Below are positions 63,780 to 64,000 of a stretch of DNA of 64,000 nt, piece by piece. Made by a program: the position numbers and the translations under genes. Under the pieces are notes generated by a model. It was not told the origin of the DNA. It saw only the letters and a list, made by a program, of their open reading frames with translations, and ran no database searches. The stretch is taken from the NCBI RefSeq assembly GCF_052857255.1, contig NC_135507.1:79689191-79753190 (forward strand), written 5' to 3'. The first letter of the stretch is position 1, and every line of letters starts with the position of its first letter. This DNA comes from Amblyomma americanum. Its lineage: Eukaryota > Arthropoda > Arachnida > Ixodida > Ixodidae.

Positions 63780-64000
63780 GCTGAAATATGAAGCACCGAG
63801 TAGGGAACTGACCAGCCAGAACGAAAGGGAGAATGTCGCTTTGAGCCCTAACCACTGGAACATGTTTGTGGACTGTAGATCGAATATAATCTATCGGATT
63901 CCGCTGACCTGCGGTAAAGTGTATGTCGGGCAGACTGGCCGTAGAATGAACTTTATATTACTCCATGATTCGCATCCCTTAGTTGAATCATGGGGCCAGC
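63780..64000 (+). pseudogene. Penelope-like GIY-YIG remnant, copy B, cut by window end
   Basis: The frame at about 63870-63950 reads NIIYRIPLTCGKVYVGQTGRRMN, the intact GIY-YIG signature including the CGKVY that copy A lost. It continues beyond the window. Confidence 0.7.

Larger units (their letters stand above)
54261..64000. repeat. Segmental duplication, right block, copy B
   Basis: Second copy of the 3745-12600 block, truncated by the window edge inside the PLE GIY-YIG remnant. Relative to copy A it carries one clear later insertion, the long-TIR element at 60462-61858 with a SINE in it, and a short AAT-rich stretch ending in a SINE-tail-like sequence near 59252-59280. Apart from these, the elements follow the same order as in copy A. 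Confidence 0.85.

Overview
The window looks like intergenic and intronic DNA from a chelicerate, most likely a hard tick. The reasons are a tRNA-headed SINE of the kind known from ixodid ticks (cf. Ruka), a dense load of Penelope-like, I/R1-type, CR1/L2-type and RTE-type LINE remains, PIF/Harbinger and ISL2EU-type DNA transposons, and a spliced eukaryotic kinase gene with GT-AG introns. There is no bacterial gene organisation, no CRISPR array and no rRNA gene. The species assignment is inference.

Layout. (1) 1-12600 and (2) 22996-26834 plus 54261-64000 are two diverged copies of one long segment in direct orientation; the second copy is split by a 27.4 kb insertion. Both copies hold MITE-like elements, CR1/L2-type LINE 3' ends, hammerhead-ribozyme-like motifs of Penelope-like elements (PLEs) and a PLE GIY-YIG endonuclease remnant. 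(3) 12600-22990 is the single-copy spacer, with the only candidate host gene: a minus-strand polo-like kinase domain in five recognisable exons (21920 to 17215, poly(A) signal at 16844). It has an in-frame TAG in the glycine-rich loop and no polo-box region. (4) 26835-54260 is a stack of nested transposons whose boundaries can be read from target-site duplications (TSDs) and restored reading frames.

The stack from outside in: a 5'-truncated LINE (9-bp TSD) holding PLE end fragments; inside these a PIF/Harbinger element (28051-53874) with a Myb/SANT-like gene on + and a DDE transposase on -; inside the transposase an ISL2EU-type element (32415-52968, TIR CATGGYTTGCA). The ISL2EU element codes for a SWIM/YqaJ/PHD nuclease on + and a THAP-DDE transposase on -. 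It was itself hit by an I-type LINE with ORF1 and ORF2 (34576-40187, 14-bp TSD), a Ty3/Gypsy retrotransposon (40541-45864, 4-bp TSD), a second I/R1-type LINE (46055-49656, 11-bp TSD) and an RTE-like LINE tail (about 49940-50862). Removing each insertion restores the frame of the gene beneath it.

Most element ORFs carry nonsense codons or single-base indels, several at homopolymers, so the stack reads as a fossil record rather than a set of active elements. Parts of the Harbinger transposase and the YqaJ protein are otherwise open. Identity between copies was judged by eye; nothing was aligned computationally.
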